Assembly: GCA_900553905.1 (NCBI GenBank)
Contig: USFL01000017.1
Coordinates: forward strand, 1 to 13,020
Source: an uncultured Eubacteriales bacterium
GTDB lineage: Bacteria > Bacillota > Clostridia > Christensenellales > Aristaeellaceae
Reading direction: 5' to 3'
Length of the DNA: 13,020 nt
The position numbers and the translations under genes were made by a program. The notes below the pieces were generated by a model. That model did not search any database and was not told the origin of the DNA. It was given only the letters and a program-made list of their open reading frames with translations. Position 1 is the stretch's first letter. Every line of letters begins with the position of its first letter. This document shows, one piece after another, positions 6,242 to 13,020 of this stretch.

Positions 6242-7213
6242 ATGAAAACCAAATGGAAAAAGACCGGCGGCATCCTGCTGGCCGTGCTGGTGGTGCTGGG
6301 CGTGCTGGGCGCTACCAGCTTCTACCGCGTGGGTCAGGGCGAGGAGGCCCTCGTGCTCACCTTCGGCCGCGTGACCGATGTGAAGGGACCCGGCCTGTAC
6401 TGGAAAATCCCGCTCATCCAGAGCGTGATTTCCGAAAGCGTGACCACCATCCACACCAAGGAGTACGGCTTCCGCACCACGCGCACGGGCTCGGCGGGCA
6501 CGGCGGCGACCTATGCCGACGAGCTGGACGAAAGCGTGATGCTCACCAACGACAACAGCATCGTGTCCATTGAAGCCATCTATCAGTACACCATTCGCGA
6601 TGTAAAGCAGTATTATTTCGACGTGGACGACCCGGAGGGAACCTTGCAGCTGGCCTTTGAGGCCATCATCCGGCGCAACATCCAGAACCGCCCGCTGGAC
6701 GACGCCCTGCTGAACAAGGAAGAAATCGAGCGGCAGGTGCTGCCGGATTTCCAGGCCCTGATCGACACCTATGAAATGGGCGTCAAGATCAACGATGTGC
6801 GCATCCAGAACATCACCGTGCCCGCGGCCGTATCCGCCGCCTACGAGGATGTGAACAACGCCAAAAACGAAAAGACCAAGCGCCTGGACGAGGCCGAAAA
6901 GTACGCCAACGAGGTGCTGCCCACGGCGCGCTCCACAGCCTACCAGACCCTGCAGGAGGCCGAGGCCTACAAGGCCGAAACCATCGCCGCGGCTGAGAGC
7001 GAAGCGGCGGTGTTCCAGGCCGTGTACGAAAAGTACAAGGCCGCGCCGGAGATCACCCGCACGCGCCTTCTGATCGAAACCATGGAGCGTGTTTTGCAAA
7101 ACACCGGCCGCGTCATCGTGGCCGAGCCGGACAGCGGCGTTTTGAAAATTCTCGACCTTGACCAGACCACGGGCAGCGCGGCCGAAGCCGCCGCGCCGGA
7201 AGGGAGCGTGTGA
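6242..7213 (+). CDS. hflK: HflK-like SPFH membrane protein
   Basis: A 323-residue SPFH (band 7) protein. One N-terminal transmembrane helix (about residues 8-27) follows a basic MKTKWKK. Next come the SPFH core with GPGLYWKIP (49-57) and a charged Ala/Glu/Lys-rich coiled-coil region (about 196-265), then a low-complexity Ala-rich tail. In E. coli HflK and HflC form a cage around the FtsH protease and modulate membrane-protein turnover. The order hflK then hflC, and the HflK-like loop ending in VMLTNDN before the conserved beta strands, support the assignment. The open frame extends 56 codons upstream, but that part reads through the promoter region and has no family resemblance. The ATG at 6242 has a GGGAGGAAAGGAG stretch upstream, with AAGGAG 13 bases away, slightly long. 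Its stop codon lies just before the hflC ATG. No ftsH is present in the window. Confidence 0.88.
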   Translation: MKTKWKKTGGILLAVLVVLGVLGATSFYRVGQGEEALVLTFGRVTDVKGPGLYWKIPLIQSVISESVTTIHTKEYGFRTTRTGSAGTAATYADELDESVMLTNDNSIVSIEAIYQYTIRDVKQYYFDVDDPEGTLQLAFEAIIRRNIQNRPLDDALLNKEEIERQVLPDFQALIDTYEMGVKINDVRIQNITVPAAVSAAYEDVNNAKNEKTKRLDEAEKYANEVLPTARSTAYQTLQEAEAYKAETIAAAESEAAVFQAVYEKYKAAPEITRTRLLIETMERVLQNTGRVIVAEPDSGVLKILDLDQTTGSAAEAAAPEGSV

Positions 7214-7215
7214 GC

Positions 7216-8238
7216 ATGAACGGACAGGCTTATGACTTTGACAAGGCCGCACGCCAGCGCAAGCTGCGCTCCGACATGACCCGCTGGGCGGTCATCGGGG
7301 GGATCGTGCTGGCGGTGCTGATCGTGTTTAGCCAGTGCTTCTTTGTGGTGGGCGAGGCCGAGCAGGCGTTTGTGAGCCGCTTCGGCGTCATCAAGCGCGT
7401 CATCCTCAACGGCGACAACACCTTCCATCAGGATTACGCGGACGTTCTGGCGGGCGAAATCACCATGAGCGACGATGTCCAGCTGCTCACCGGCAGCGGC
7501 CTGCACTTCAAGGTGCCGTTCCTGGACACGGTGCAGAAGTACCCCTCGCGCCTCTACACCTACGTCAGCGACAGCGAGGTGGTCAACACCGCCGAAAAGA
7601 AGCAGTACTATGTCAAAACCTACGCCCAGTGGAGCATCGCCGATCCCGCGCTCTTCAGCCTCAAGCTGGGCAGCATGTCCAGCGCCGAAAACCAGCTGGA
7701 TAACCTGATTCACCCGGTTATCGTGCAGGCCATCAACCGCCTGACCGGCGACGACTTCGTCAGCAACAAGGACGCCCTCAACGCGGCGCTGGCCCAGGGC
7801 CTGAAAACCATCAACGAGGACATGGCCCCCCGCGGCATCGAGGTCAAGGACATCCAGGTGCACCGCACCATCTTGCCCACGGCCAACATCGAAAGCACCT
7901 ATGCCCGCATGCAGGCCGACCGCGCCAAGGTGGCCCAGCAGCTGCGCAGCGAGGGCCAGGAGGAATACCTCAAGGCCGTGGCCACAACCGATCTGGAAGC
8001 CCGCAAAATCGAGGCCGACGCCGTGAGCGAGGCCGGCCTCATCCGCGGCGAGGGCGACGCCGCCGCCATCGAAATCTACGCCTCCGCCTACAGCGTGGAC
8101 GAGGAGTTCTATGCCTACTGGCGTTCGCTCCAGGCGCTGGAAAGCGCGCTGGACGAAAACAGCGTGCTGGTGCTGGACAGTAGCCATCCCCTGTGGAAAG
8201 ACTTGCTGAACTACGCCACCGGATACGCCGGGCAGTGA
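7216..8238 (+). CDS. hflC: HflC-like SPFH membrane protein
   Basis: A 340-residue SPFH partner of the upstream protein. A basic, charged N terminus leads into one transmembrane helix (about 24-45), then GEAEQAFVSRFG and GSGLHFKVPF, the hallmark SPFH start. Residues 229-250 (YARMQADRAKVAQQLRSEGQ) and the later GEGDAAAIEIYA and EFYAYWRSL blocks are typical of HflC, as is the C-terminal LVLDSSHPLWKDL. Compared by eye with E. coli HflC there are about 20 extra residues near 60-90, between the first strand and GLHFK. Two starts are possible: GTG at 7210, overlapping the hflK stop, and ATG at 7216. I chose the ATG because GGGAG lies nine bases before it but only three before the GTG. It is co-transcribed with hflK and followed by a hairpin. 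Together the two probably form a membrane cage. The protease partner is inferred from the family only. Confidence 0.88.
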   Translation: MNGQAYDFDKAARQRKLRSDMTRWAVIGGIVLAVLIVFSQCFFVVGEAEQAFVSRFGVIKRVILNGDNTFHQDYADVLAGEITMSDDVQLLTGSGLHFKVPFLDTVQKYPSRLYTYVSDSEVVNTAEKKQYYVKTYAQWSIADPALFSLKLGSMSSAENQLDNLIHPVIVQAINRLTGDDFVSNKDALNAALAQGLKTINEDMAPRGIEVKDIQVHRTILPTANIESTYARMQADRAKVAQQLRSEGQEEYLKAVATTDLEARKIEADAVSEAGLIRGEGDAAAIEIYASAYSVDEEFYAYWRSLQALESALDENSVLVLDSSHPLWKDLLNYATGYAGQ

Positions 8239-8260
8239 CGCCCGGCCCCGTATCCTATCG

Positions 8261-8292
8261 GCCCTCCGCCTCCGCGGAGGGCATCTTTGTGT
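8261..8292 (+). terminator. Rho-independent terminator after hflC
   Basis: A perfect 9-bp stem (GCCCTCCGC at 8261-8269 with GCGGAGGGC at 8274-8282) closes a four-base loop and is followed by the modestly T-rich ATCTTTGTGT. It lies 22 bases after the hflC stop and ahead of the ctsR promoter. The short T-tract makes the efficiency uncertain. A second small hairpin (CCGGGC/GCCCGG, 8228-8245) spans the stop codon. Confidence 0.75.
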
Positions 8293-8311
8293 AAAAAGCC
8301 GCTCTCTCCCA

Positions 8312-8340
8312 TTGCATTTGGGGTTGCTCCGTGATACAAT
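8312..8340 (+). promoter_or_regulatory. Sigma-A promoter of the ctsR operon
   Basis: A -10 box TACAAT (8335-8340) with an upstream TGA makes an extended -10 (TGnTACAAT). TTGCAT (8312-8317) is a weak -35 at 17-base spacing. Initiation is expected near 8346, inside the CtsR operator, so bound CtsR would block the polymerase. Confidence 0.75.
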
Positions 8341-8345
8341 AAAAT

Positions 8346-8362
8346 GGTCAAAGATGGTCAAT
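8346..8362 (+). promoter_or_regulatory. CtsR operator (direct heptad repeat)
   Basis: GGTCAAAGATGGTCAAT matches the CtsR heptad consensus RGTCAAA-NAN-RGTCAAA at all but the final base, and the three-base spacer GAT fits NAN. It begins six bases after the -10 box and ends 25 bases before the ctsR ATG. This is the expected site for CtsR autorepression of the operon. Confidence 0.92.
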
Positions 8363-8387
8363 ATTCTTTGGCGAAAGGAGGACCTTT

Positions 8388-8861
8388 ATGCGACTAAGTG
8401 ACGCAATCGAGCAGTTTATCAAAACCATGCTCACGCAGGAAGCGCCCGAAGTCGAGCTCAAACGCAACGAGCTTGCCGAATATTTTAATTGTGCGCCCTC
8501 ACAGATCAACTATGTGCTGGCCACCCGCTTCACGCCCGACCACGGCTACATCATCGAAAGCCGGCGCGGCGGCGGCGGATACATTCGCATCTTCCGCATG
8601 GCGCAGGATACCAGCGAGCAGCTGATCTACCTGCTCAACCAGCGCGTGGGCGATTCCATCGACGCATTGGCGGCCTCGCACCTGGTGCAGCAGCTGCGCG
8701 AGCGCGAGGTGGTCACGGACGGCGAGGCGGCCATGATGAACGCCGCGCTGTCGCCCCAGGCGCTCAGCCTCCCGCTGTCGGCGGAGATGAAGGACGCGCT
8801 TCGAGCCCGGATTCTCAAAAACATGCTTCTGGAGGTTGCCCGCAAGGGCAAGTGCCAATAG
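8388..8861 (+). CDS. ctsR: CtsR, heat-shock transcriptional repressor
   Basis: A 157-residue dimeric repressor of clp and other protein quality-control genes in Firmicutes. The N-terminal winged helix-turn-helix includes ELAEYFNCAPSQINYVL (28-44) and the wing ESRRGGGGYIRI (57-68). The four glycines (61-64) after Arg60 form the loop known in Bacillus to act as the heat sensor that loosens DNA binding. The C-terminal half is the dimerisation domain, which contacts McsB and ClpC in the Bacillus model. The ATG is preceded by AAAGGAGG at six bases. It is the first gene of a four-gene operon, with 18 bp to mcsA, and its own operator sits upstream at 8346-8362. Phosphorylation on arginine by McsB and degradation by ClpCP would relieve repression under stress, as established in Bacillus. 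Length and motifs are normal. Confidence 0.97.
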   Translation: MRLSDAIEQFIKTMLTQEAPEVELKRNELAEYFNCAPSQINYVLATRFTPDHGYIIESRRGGGGYIRIFRMAQDTSEQLIYLLNQRVGDSIDALAASHLVQQLREREVVTDGEAAMMNAALSPQALSLPLSAEMKDALRARILKNMLLEVARKGKCQ

Positions 8862-8879
8862 CCCAAAGGAGGGACGTTC

Positions 8880-9389
8880 ATGCTTTGTGAGGAATGCGGC
8901 AAAAACCAGGCGACGGTTTCCATCACCGTTTCCGCCGGCGGCGAGGTGTCCACGCGGCGCCTTTGCCCCGAATGCATGAAAAAAATGCAATTCAGCCTTG
9001 TGAACGGGGATATCCAGGGCTTTTTAAGCTCGGTCCTCTCCGTGCTGGGCAGCGGGCAGAAAGCCGAAGAGCACAGCGCCGTATGCTCGGGCTGCGGGCT
9101 TAGCTATGCCGAATTTGAGCGCACGGGCCGCCTGGGCTGCGCCCAGTGCTACCGGGATTTTTCCGATCAGCTGCGGCCCCTTTTGCAGCGCATCCACGGC
9201 CGGGCGCAGCACGCCGGGCGCAAACCCGCCGCCTTTACCCCCTCGCCGGAGGACGAGCGCGCTGCGCGCATCAGCGAGCTTCGCCAGAAAATGGATGAGG
9301 CCGTGGCAAGTGAAAACTTCGAGGATGCGGCAAAATACCGTGACGAGCTGAGGAAGCTCACCGAGGAAAGCGGGGCGGCGCAGCCATGA
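8880..9389 (+). CDS. mcsA: McsA, zinc-binding activator of the arginine kinase McsB
   Basis: A 169-residue adaptor that binds and activates McsB. Four CxxC pairs are visible: Cys3/Cys6, Cys29/Cys32, Cys69/Cys72 and Cys87/Cys90, forming two zinc-binding modules. A UVR-type helical motif follows at about 128-163 (ISELRQKMDEAVASENFEDAAKYRDEL), the same motif type found in the ClpC middle domain and in UvrB/UvrC. All eight cysteines are present, so the zinc sites appear intact. The ATG has AAAGGAGG seven bases upstream. The TGA stop overlaps the mcsB ATG in an ATGA arrangement, so the two proteins are translationally coupled, in keeping with a stoichiometric complex. It is slightly shorter than the Bacillus subtilis protein. 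Confidence 0.96.
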   Translation: MLCEECGKNQATVSITVSAGGEVSTRRLCPECMKKMQFSLVNGDIQGFLSSVLSVLGSGQKAEEHSAVCSGCGLSYAEFERTGRLGCAQCYRDFSDQLRPLLQRIHGRAQHAGRKPAAFTPSPEDERAARISELRQKMDEAVASENFEDAAKYRDELRKLTEESGAAQP

Positions 9390-10387
9390 GCGATACGGCG
9401 GTAAACGTGGTGGTTTCCAGCCGGGTGCGGCTTGCCCGAAACTACTTTGACCTGCCCTTTTTCAACCAGAATCGTCCGGAAAACGCCCGCCTGTGCATCG
9501 AGCGGGCGCAGGCGGCGCTGTGTGGCGGGGAGGAGAGCTACGGCCTGTACCTGATGCGCGATCTGCCCGACGTGGAGCGGCTCAAGCTGGTGGAAAAGCA
9601 CCTCATCAGCCGCGACCTTGTGGAGCGTGCGGATACCGGCGCAGCGCTCATCCGCGCGGACCGGCGCGTGAGCGTGATGATCAACGAGGAGGACCACCTG
9701 CGCATTCAGGCCATCGGTTCCGGGCTGGATCTGGAGGCGGCGGCAAACGTGGCCTTCGGCGTGGAAGGGCGGCTGGAGGCGGTATGCACCTTCAGCTTCG
9801 ATCCCCAGCTGGGCTACCTGACCTCCTGCCCCACCAACACCGGCACGGGCATGCGCGCCTCTGTGATGCTGCATCTGCCCATGCTCACCCGCTACAAGCA
9901 GATGGGCAACGTCAATCAGAGCGTGGCAAAGCTGGGCCTGACCACCCGCGGCATCTACGGCGAGGGCAGCGAGGCGCTGGGCGACCTGTACCAGGTGAGC
10001 AATCAGGTCACGCTGGGCCGCACGGAGGAAGAAATCATCGAGGCGGTCACCGCCGTGGGCCGCCAGCTGATCGAGATGGAGCTGTCCCTGCGGGCGCGGT
10101 GCCTCAAGGAGCAGCCCATGGACCTTAAGGACGCGCTCATGCGCAGCTATGGCCTGCTTCGCTATGCGCTGCGCATGGATGAAAAGGAATTCATGCTCCA
10201 CTGGAGCCATCTGCGCCTGGGCGCGGCGATGGGGCTTTTGCCCGTGAGCCTTGCCGCGGCGGACGATCTGCTCACCGTGGCGCAGGACGCGCACGCACGG
10301 CGCTACGCCCAGGAGACGGCGCCGGGCGAAGAAGCGGACGCCGCACGCTGCGATATCATCCGCAAAACCCTTGAAACCAACGTTTAG
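9386..10387 (+). CDS. mcsB: McsB, protein-arginine kinase
   Basis: McsB phosphorylates arginine on CtsR and on misfolded proteins, marking them for ClpCP. At 333 residues it resembles the phosphagen-kinase family. Visible motifs are SSRVRLARN (11-19), NEEDH (100-104, with the family catalytic glutamate region), [15 protein letters not shown] (145-159) with the conserved cysteine at 148, and [10 protein letters not shown] (188-197). The start is fixed: an in-frame stop lies upstream at 9341 with no GTG or TTG after it, and the ATG overlaps the mcsA stop by four bases. The N terminus is therefore about 15-20 residues shorter than in B. subtilis McsB. The C-terminal phosphoarginine-binding RDxxRA motif of Bacillus appears here as ADAARC (317-322), keeping the Asp and the second Arg but losing the first. 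The catalytic core looks complete. Whether the allosteric response is kept is unknown. Confidence 0.95.
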   Translation: MSDTAVNVVVSSRVRLARNYFDLPFFNQNRPENARLCIERAQAALCGGEESYGLYLMRDLPDVERLKLVEKHLISRDLVERADTGAALIRADRRVSVMINEEDHLRIQAIGSGLDLEAAANVAFGVEGRLEAVCTFSFDPQLGYLTSCPTNTGTGMRASVMLHLPMLTRYKQMGNVNQSVAKLGLTTRGIYGEGSEALGDLYQVSNQVTLGRTEEEIIEAVTAVGRQLIEMELSLRARCLKEQPMDLKDALMRSYGLLRYALRMDEKEFMLHWSHLRLGAAMGLLPVSLAAADDLLTVAQDAHARRYAQETAPGEEADAARCDIIRKTLETNV

Positions 10388-10398
10388 GAGGTTCTGAT

Positions 10399-12885
10399 AT
10401 GGCAATTTTCGGACGCTTCACCCAGCGGGCCCAGCGTGCCGTGGCAGCCGCCCAGCAGGCGGCGGTGCTGCTGCACCAGCCCTATGTGGGAACGGAGCAT
10501 ATTCTTTTGGGGCTGCTCAAGGAGCCCGGCCCCGTCGTTTCGGAGGTGCTGCCCGAGGGCGTCAACTATGAAACCGTGCTTGAGCGCGTGCGCACGCTTC
10601 TGGGCGAGGGCAACATGCAGTCCGGCGGCATGCTGGAATTGACCCCGCGCAGCAAAAAAATTCTGGAAAGTAGCATTTTGGAAAGCCGCAAGCTGCACCA
10701 CAGCTTTGTGGGCACGGAGCATTTCTGGCTTGCCCTTCTCAAGGAGGGCGAAGGCGTGGCCGTGAGCCTGCTTCGCAGCATGGGCGTGGATACGCAGGAA
10801 ATGCAGCAGAAAATTCTCGAGGCGCTGGCCAAATCCCAGCCCGACGGCGGCGAGGACGCCTCCGCATCCGGCGGCGAAGACGGAAAGGCCGAAGGCAGCG
10901 TTTTGGAAAAATACAGCCGCGACCTGACCAAGGCCGCGCAGGACGGAGAGCTCGACCCGGTCATCGGCCGCAGCACGGAAATTGAGCGCATCATGCAGAT
11001 CATGAGTCGCCGCACGAAAAACAACCCCGTCCTCATCGGCGAGCCGGGTGTGGGCAAAAGCGCGGTGGTGGAAGGGCTGGCCCAGCTGATCGTCTCCGGC
11101 AAGGTGCCCGAAACCCTCACCGGCAAGCGCATCCTTTCGCTGGACCTTGGTAGCATGATCGCCGGCAGCAAATACCGCGGCGAATTTGAGGAGCGCCTCA
11201 AGGACACCATCAAGGATGTCAAAAAGCAGGGAAACGTCATCCTCTTTATTGATGAATTCCACACGCTGGTGGGCGCGGGCAAGGCCGAAGGCAGCCTGGA
11301 CGCCGCCAACATCCTCAAACCCGCCCTCGCCCGCGGCGAGCTTCAGTGCATCGGCGCAACCACGCTGGACGAATACCGCAAGAACATTGAAAAGGACGCC
11401 GCGCTGGAGCGCCGCTTCCAGCCTGTCAAGGTAGGCGAGCCCACGCCCGAAGAGGCGCTGGCCATTCTCAAGGGCCTGCGCGACCGCTACGAGGCGCATC
11501 ACAAGGTAAAAATCACCGACGAGGCGCTTCAGGCCGCCGTCAGCCTGTCCGACCGGTATATCAGCGACCGCTTTCTGCCGGACAAGGCCATCGACCTGAT
11601 GGACGAGGCCGCCTCGCGCGTGCGGCTGCACAGCTTCACCGCCCCGCCCGACGTCAAGGAGCAGGAGGACCGCCTCAAAGCCCTGCAAAATGAAAAGAAG
11701 GAAGCCATCGCTCATCAGGACTTTGAAAAGGCCGCCAGCCTGCGCGACGAGGAGCGAAAGCTCCGTCAGGACATCGCCCAGAAGCGCGCCGCCTGGGAGG
11801 AGCGCAAGAACAACAGCCACGACGTGGTCACCGACGAGGACATTGCCCAGATCGTGGCCAGCTGGACGGGCGTGCCGGTCAAGAAGATGACCGAGGACGA
11901 AAGCCAGCGCCTGCTCCACCTGGAGGAGCTTTTGCACAAGCGCGTCGTGGGCCAGGACGAGGCCATCAGCGCGGTCAGCCGGGCGCTTCGCCGCGCCCGC
12001 GCGGGCCTGCAGGACCCCAAGCGGCCCATCGGCTCCTTCATCTTCCTCGGGCCTACCGGCGTGGGCAAAACCGAGCTGTGCCGCGCCCTTGGCGAAGTGA
12101 TGTTCGACGACGAGAACGCCGTCATCCGCATCGACATGAGCGAGTATATGGAAAAACACAGCGTCAGCCGCCTCGTGGGCAGCCCTCCGGGCTACGTGGG
12201 CTACGAGGAGGGCGGCCAGCTCACCCAGAAGGTGCGCAACAAGCCCTACAGCGTGGTCCTCTTTGACGAGGTGGAAAAGGCCCATCCGGATGTGTTCAAC
12301 ATCCTTCTGCAAATCCTTGACGACGGCCGCCTCACCGACAGCAACGGCCGCGTGGTGAATTTCAAAAACACCATCATCGTCATGACCTCCAACGCCGGAG
12401 CCAGCACCATCACCTCCAAGCGCTCGCTGGGCTTTGGCGGCAGCGTGGAAACCACCCGCGACTACGAGGCCATGAAGGAGCGCGTCATGGCCGAGGTGAA
12501 GGATACCTTCCGCCCGGAATTCATCAACCGCATCGACGACCTGATCGTGTTCCATGCCCTTGAGCCGGACGATATCCGCCGCATCGCGGCGCTGATGCTG
12601 GGCAGCGTATCCAGGCGGCTTGCCCAGCGCGGCATGCAGCTGAGCTACGGGGACGACGTGGTCGCCCTTCTGGCCGACGAGGGCTACGACGCCAACTTCG
12701 GCGCCCGTCCGCTTCGCCGCACCATCCAGAGAAGCGTGGAGGATGCCTTGAGCGAGGAGATCATCGCCGGCAAGATCGCCCTTGGCGACCGGGTGGAGCT
12801 GTATGTGGAGGATGGCAACCGCATCGCCTTCCGCAAGCTCCTGCCCGAAAAACCCGCCCAGCCCACGCCTACGCTGGAAGCGTAA
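10399..12885 (+). CDS. clpC: ClpC, AAA+ unfoldase of the ClpCP protease
   Basis: An 828-residue Hsp100 unfoldase with the full ClpC layout. The double-repeat N domain (about 1-145, repeats with [11 protein letters not shown] and [11 protein letters not shown]) docks adaptors and phosphoarginine. NBD1 has Walker A GEPGVGKS (214-221), Walker [11 protein letters not shown] (281-290) and pore loop KYRG (258-261). The middle domain (about 415-475) carries a UVR-like motif, [12 protein letters not shown] (441-452), which regulates assembly. NBD2 has Walker A GPTGVGKT (551-558), pore loop GYVG (598-601) and Walker [10 protein letters not shown] (619-627). The LGF tripeptide (677-679) sits where the ClpP-docking loop (VGF in Bacillus) is found, so it should pair with ClpP. 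The middle domain and LGF distinguish it from ClpB and ClpE. The start has AGGAGG seven bases upstream, overlapping the mcsB TAG stop. It is the last gene of the CtsR-controlled operon, followed by a strong terminator. Confidence 0.98.
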   Translation: MAIFGRFTQRAQRAVAAAQQAAVLLHQPYVGTEHILLGLLKEPGPVVSEVLPEGVNYETVLERVRTLLGEGNMQSGGMLELTPRSKKILESSILESRKLHHSFVGTEHFWLALLKEGEGVAVSLLRSMGVDTQEMQQKILEALAKSQPDGGEDASASGGEDGKAEGSVLEKYSRDLTKAAQDGELDPVIGRSTEIERIMQIMSRRTKNNPVLIGEPGVGKSAVVEGLAQLIVSGKVPETLTGKRILSLDLGSMIAGSKYRGEFEERLKDTIKDVKKQGNVILFIDEFHTLVGAGKAEGSLDAANILKPALARGELQCIGATTLDEYRKNIEKDAALERRFQPVKVGEPTPEEALAILKGLRDRYEAHHKVKITDEALQAAVSLSDRYISDRFLPDKAIDLMDEAASRVRLHSFTAPPDVKEQEDRLKALQNEKKEAIAHQDFEKAASLRDEERKLRQDIAQKRAAWEERKNNSHDVVTDEDIAQIVASWTGVPVKKMTEDESQRLLHLEELLHKRVVGQDEAISAVSRALRRARAGLQDPKRPIGSFIFLGPTGVGKTELCRALGEVMFDDENAVIRIDMSEYMEKHSVSRLVGSPPGYVGYEEGGQLTQKVRNKPYSVVLFDEVEKAHPDVFNILLQILDDGRLTDSNGRVVNFKNTIIVMTSNAGASTITSKRSLGFGGSVETTRDYEAMKERVMAEVKDTFRPEFINRIDDLIVFHALEPDDIRRIAALMLGSVSRRLAQRGMQLSYGDDVVALLADEGYDANFGARPLRRTIQRSVEDALSEEIIAGKIALGDRVELYVEDGNRIAFRKLLPEKPAQPTPTLEA

Positions 12886-12896
12886 CCTGTATCTCG

Positions 12897-12935
12897 GGGC
12901 AGCGCGCCCTGCTTTGGAGCGCGCTGCCCTTTTTT
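12897..12935 (+). terminator. Strong Rho-independent terminator of the ctsR-clpC operon
   Basis: A perfect 11-bp GC-rich stem (GGGCAGCGCGC at 12897-12907 with GCGCGCTGCCC at 12919-12929) has an 11-base loop and is followed at once by six T residues. It begins 11 bases after the clpC stop. Confidence 0.93.
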
Positions 12936-12969
12936 CCGCCTCCGTTTGAAAAATCCTTTGCGTTTGTTC

Positions 12970-12999
12970 TTGCTTATTTACCCGTTCATGCTATATAAT
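12970..12999 (+). promoter_or_regulatory. Probable promoter for a gene beyond the right edge
   Basis: After the terminator the sequence turns AT-rich. TATAAT (12994-12999) lies 18 bases after TTGCTT (12970-12975, only TTG matching). A TG just upstream suggests an extended -10. No coding start is seen before the window ends. In many Firmicutes radA follows clpC, but nothing here shows that. Confidence 0.5.
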
Positions 13000-13020
13000 A
13001 GATTGAAAAAACCTATTGCC

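Noticed and set aside
7210..7212. GTG start for hflC overlapping the hflK stop
   Set aside because: The Shine-Dalgarno sequence would be only three bases away. The ATG six bases later has normal spacing and gives the same protein minus two residues.
6967..8361. 464-codon minus-strand open frame opposite hflKC
   Set aside because: Antisense shadow crossing the hflC terminator and the ctsR promoter. Its composition is typical of a GC-driven false frame.
10384..12555. 723-codon minus-strand open frame opposite clpC
   Set aside because: clpC is a complete, motif-rich gene on the other strand. The antisense translation is His/Ala/Val-rich low-complexity with no domain, as expected from codon bias.

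Overview
The window is an ordinary chromosomal segment of a GC-rich Firmicute, most likely a member of the Clostridia. The ctsR-mcsA-mcsB-clpC heat-shock operon is a Firmicutes hallmark. Strong AGGAGG-type ribosome binding sites and a direct-heptad CtsR operator agree with that. I cannot place it to genus. No mobile element, CRISPR array, rRNA or tRNA was seen, and coding density is high. Many long open frames on the opposite strand are only shadows caused by the GC-rich codon use.

Layout. (1) Positions 1-1480, minus strand: a RecQ-family DNA helicase whose 3' end runs off the left edge. (2) 1599-2543, plus strand: a secreted protein built of SH3-like repeats, ending in a strong hairpin that separates it from the convergent operon to its right. 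(3) 2629-6040, minus strand: a three-gene operon read pgmB (beta-phosphoglucomutase-type HAD enzyme), tldD, tldE (the two halves of the TldD/TldE metalloprotease). (4) 6041-6241: a 201-bp divergent control region with promoters facing both ways. On the hflK side it holds a TGAAAC-N16-CGTC element resembling ECF (SigW-type) promoters and an inverted repeat. (5) 6242-8238, plus strand: hflK-hflC, a pair of membrane-anchored SPFH proteins, followed by a hairpin terminator. (6) 8312-12935, plus strand: a promoter, a CtsR operator, ctsR, mcsA, mcsB, clpC and a strong terminator. (7) The right edge carries a probable promoter for a gene outside the window.

How the genes fit together. CtsR represses its own operon through the operator just downstream of the -10 box. 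McsB, with its activator McsA, phosphorylates arginines on CtsR and on damaged proteins, and ClpC unfolds these for ClpP, which is not in the window. HflK/HflC and TldD/TldE are also protein-quality or peptide-processing factors, so three neighbouring units deal with proteolysis, although nothing in the sequence shows joint regulation.

I found no clearly undescribed system. The points most worth a second look are the ECF-like promoter ahead of hflKC, the altered phosphoarginine-binding motif at the McsB C terminus, and a RecQ that appears to go from its zinc-binding domain to HRDC without a full winged-helix domain.
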